This document shows positions 63,001-64,000 of a stretch of 64,000 nt of DNA, piece after piece; the stretch's first letter is position 1, and the number at the start of each line of letters is the position of its first letter. Location: positions 248,001 to 312,000 of the forward strand of contig JAOVVO010000011.1 of the NCBI GenBank assembly GCA_028564675.1. Reading direction: 5' to 3'. The notes below the pieces were generated by a model. It searched no databases, was not told the DNA's origin, and saw only the letters and a program-made list of their open reading frames with translations. The DNA comes from Onchocerca lupi. Lineage: Eukaryota; Nematoda; Chromadorea; Rhabditida; Onchocercidae. Position numbers and translations under genes: made by a program.

Positions 63001-64000
63001 ATTTTTTATCCCTATCGAGATATAGATTTTTGCTATAGATAGCTATAGAATATAAATAGTAGTAGATATCTATAGCTATAGCTGTAGAGCTATAGATTTG
63101 TTGTTTTGATTTTTCATTGAAGTCATTTTCATGATGTTGTCAAAAGAGCCCTTCCTATATTCTGAACAAAATTTTTGAATAGAGAAAAATTTTTATGAAG
63201 GATTTTTGAAAAGAATCTCTTTTTGTAAATTCTTAGCTTTGGTCAACAATTCGGGATGATCAACTAATTCGGTTTACGCGTGAAGCACGTGATCCGGTAC
63301 CATCTGGCTCAAATGCTAATAAGCCAATTGTATGTATAAGTACTTATTCTATGGTTGCATATACTGGAAAACGAACCTATGTAGCCGAAGAAGCTATGAA
63401 ATATATCGAAAGTCGTGAATGGGGACTTGTTTTGCTTGACGGTATATACATACATTTTCTATTGATTTCAAATATATAAATATGTGAATTATAAATGTTT
63501 CTTGGAAATTCGGATTTTCGCTGCGTGATAAAAATTTGAATTTTCGCATGTTATCTTTCCACAATGATTATTTTTTTGAAGTATGTGGGTTGTAATTATA
63601 ATAATTTGCAGAGGTACACACAATACCGGCTAAAATGTTTCGACGAGTACTAACAATTGTTCGAGCACATTGTAAATTAGGATTAACGGCTACATTAGTG
63701 CGTGAAGACGATAAAATCACGGATTTAAATTTCTTAATTGGTCCAAAAATATATGAAGCAAATTGGATGGAACTTGAAAAAGCAGGACAAATTGCGAAAG
63801 TACAGTGTGCTGAGGTAACGCTTTTTAAAGAGATAGAATGTTATGACGAATAAGGTTATTCGTTGAGTTATTTATTTATTAACGTGATAAGATATCATCA
63901 GGTTTGGTGTCCTATGAGTGCCGAATTTTATGCGTACTATTTGCGTGCTCAAATTGGTCGCCGTCTTTTGTTAGCTGTAATGAATCCCAACAAATTTCGC
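60049..64000 (+). CDS. xpb-1: XPB/ERCC3, TFIIH core DNA translocase/helicase (3' part beyond the window)
   Basis: Exons: 60049-60181, 60584-60792, 61153-61308, 61653-61811, 62253-62432, 62580-62716, 62795-62981, 63237-63441, 63612-63814, and 63902 to the window end; 556 codons seen (human XPB 782). XPB drives promoter opening by TFIIH and damage opening in nucleotide-excision repair. Landmarks: basic N terminus, DDFGAKDYRHEMKLKPDHASRPLWVAPDGHIFLE, PVCRPEFIHEYQLTAYSLYAAVS, acidic linker (DGDDEDEDEEA), RCIELEYPLLAEYDFRND, Walker A PCGAGKT (349-355), DEVH box (455-458), GLTATLVRED with the RED motif, IGPKIYEANWMELE, AEVWCPMS. Start: MAPGKGDRRKRGRW at 60049 was preferred over an in-frame ATG at 59977 because a GTTGTAG lies between them; the upstream start is possible. 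Helicase domain 2 is missing only because the window ends. Confidence 0.97.

Noticed and set aside
1..64000. tRNA genes, rRNA genes and CRISPR arrays
   Set aside because: No B-box-like GGTTCGAATCC with cloverleaf context, no rRNA motifs and no regularly spaced conserved repeats were seen by eye; a tRNA/rRNA covariance scan was not possible.

Overview
The window looks like the genome of an AT-rich nematode, probably a clade III (filarial/spirurid-type) parasite. The evidence is very AT-rich intergenic DNA full of A/T homopolymers, genes cut into many short exons with TTTCAG-type acceptors, possible spliced-leader acceptors just upstream of start codons, and nematode-type proteins (PAT-4-like ILK, GUR-type chemoreceptor, CKR-type receptor). 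The species cannot be fixed from the sequence alone.

Layout. 1-12.5 kb has no convincing gene: homopolymers, a duplicated repeat at 9.3-9.6 kb and one LTR relic at 6.2 kb. 12.5-23.05 kb (+): an 11-exon cholecystokinin/sulfakinin-type neuropeptide GPCR, with a TCA-repeat-coded Ser-rich extracellular tail and large repeat-filled introns. 23.6-27.0 kb (-): complete DPH1 (diphthamide synthesis). 27.6-28.3 kb (-): a three-exon histone H2A. 30.4-33.65 kb (-): a gustatory-receptor-like 7TM gene whose reading frame is intact except for one in-frame TGA. 35.9-39.4 kb (-): integrin-linked (pseudo)kinase, PAT-4/ILK. 39.4-47.7 kb: no host gene; microsatellites, a cluster of rearranged LTR-retrotransposon remains (two direct LTRs, a candidate primer-binding site, a gag-like ORF) and a perfect-arm inverted repeat. 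47.7-56.4 kb (+): a 24-exon PAN2 (deadenylase subunit). 58.07-59.25 kb (+): an intronless GTPBP10/Obg mitochondrial GTPase. 60.05-64.0 kb (+): XPB/ERCC3 helicase, cut by the window end.

Most exon chains were built by hand. For each gene the splice phases close at every junction and the conceptual length is close to that of the family: 626, 392, 127, 419 (including the TGA), 450, about 1065 and 393 residues, and at least 556 for XPB.

The strongest biological oddity is PAN2. All four acidic DEDD nuclease residues appear to be replaced (D to Y, E to K, D to L, D to L), and a CX5CX4CX3H zinc finger of the Nab2/ZC3H14 poly(A)-binding type lies inside the UCH-like domain. This would be a deadenylase subunit turned from enzyme into poly(A)-binding scaffold. 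Other points of note are the GUR gene's single TGA, a 28-bp gap-free hairpin upstream of GTPBP10, and the dispersed LTR family seen at three loci. The genes are mostly housekeeping functions (translation-factor modification, chromatin, adhesion, mRNA decay, mitoribosome assembly, transcription/repair) with two sensory/neuropeptide receptors between them; I see no shared pathway.
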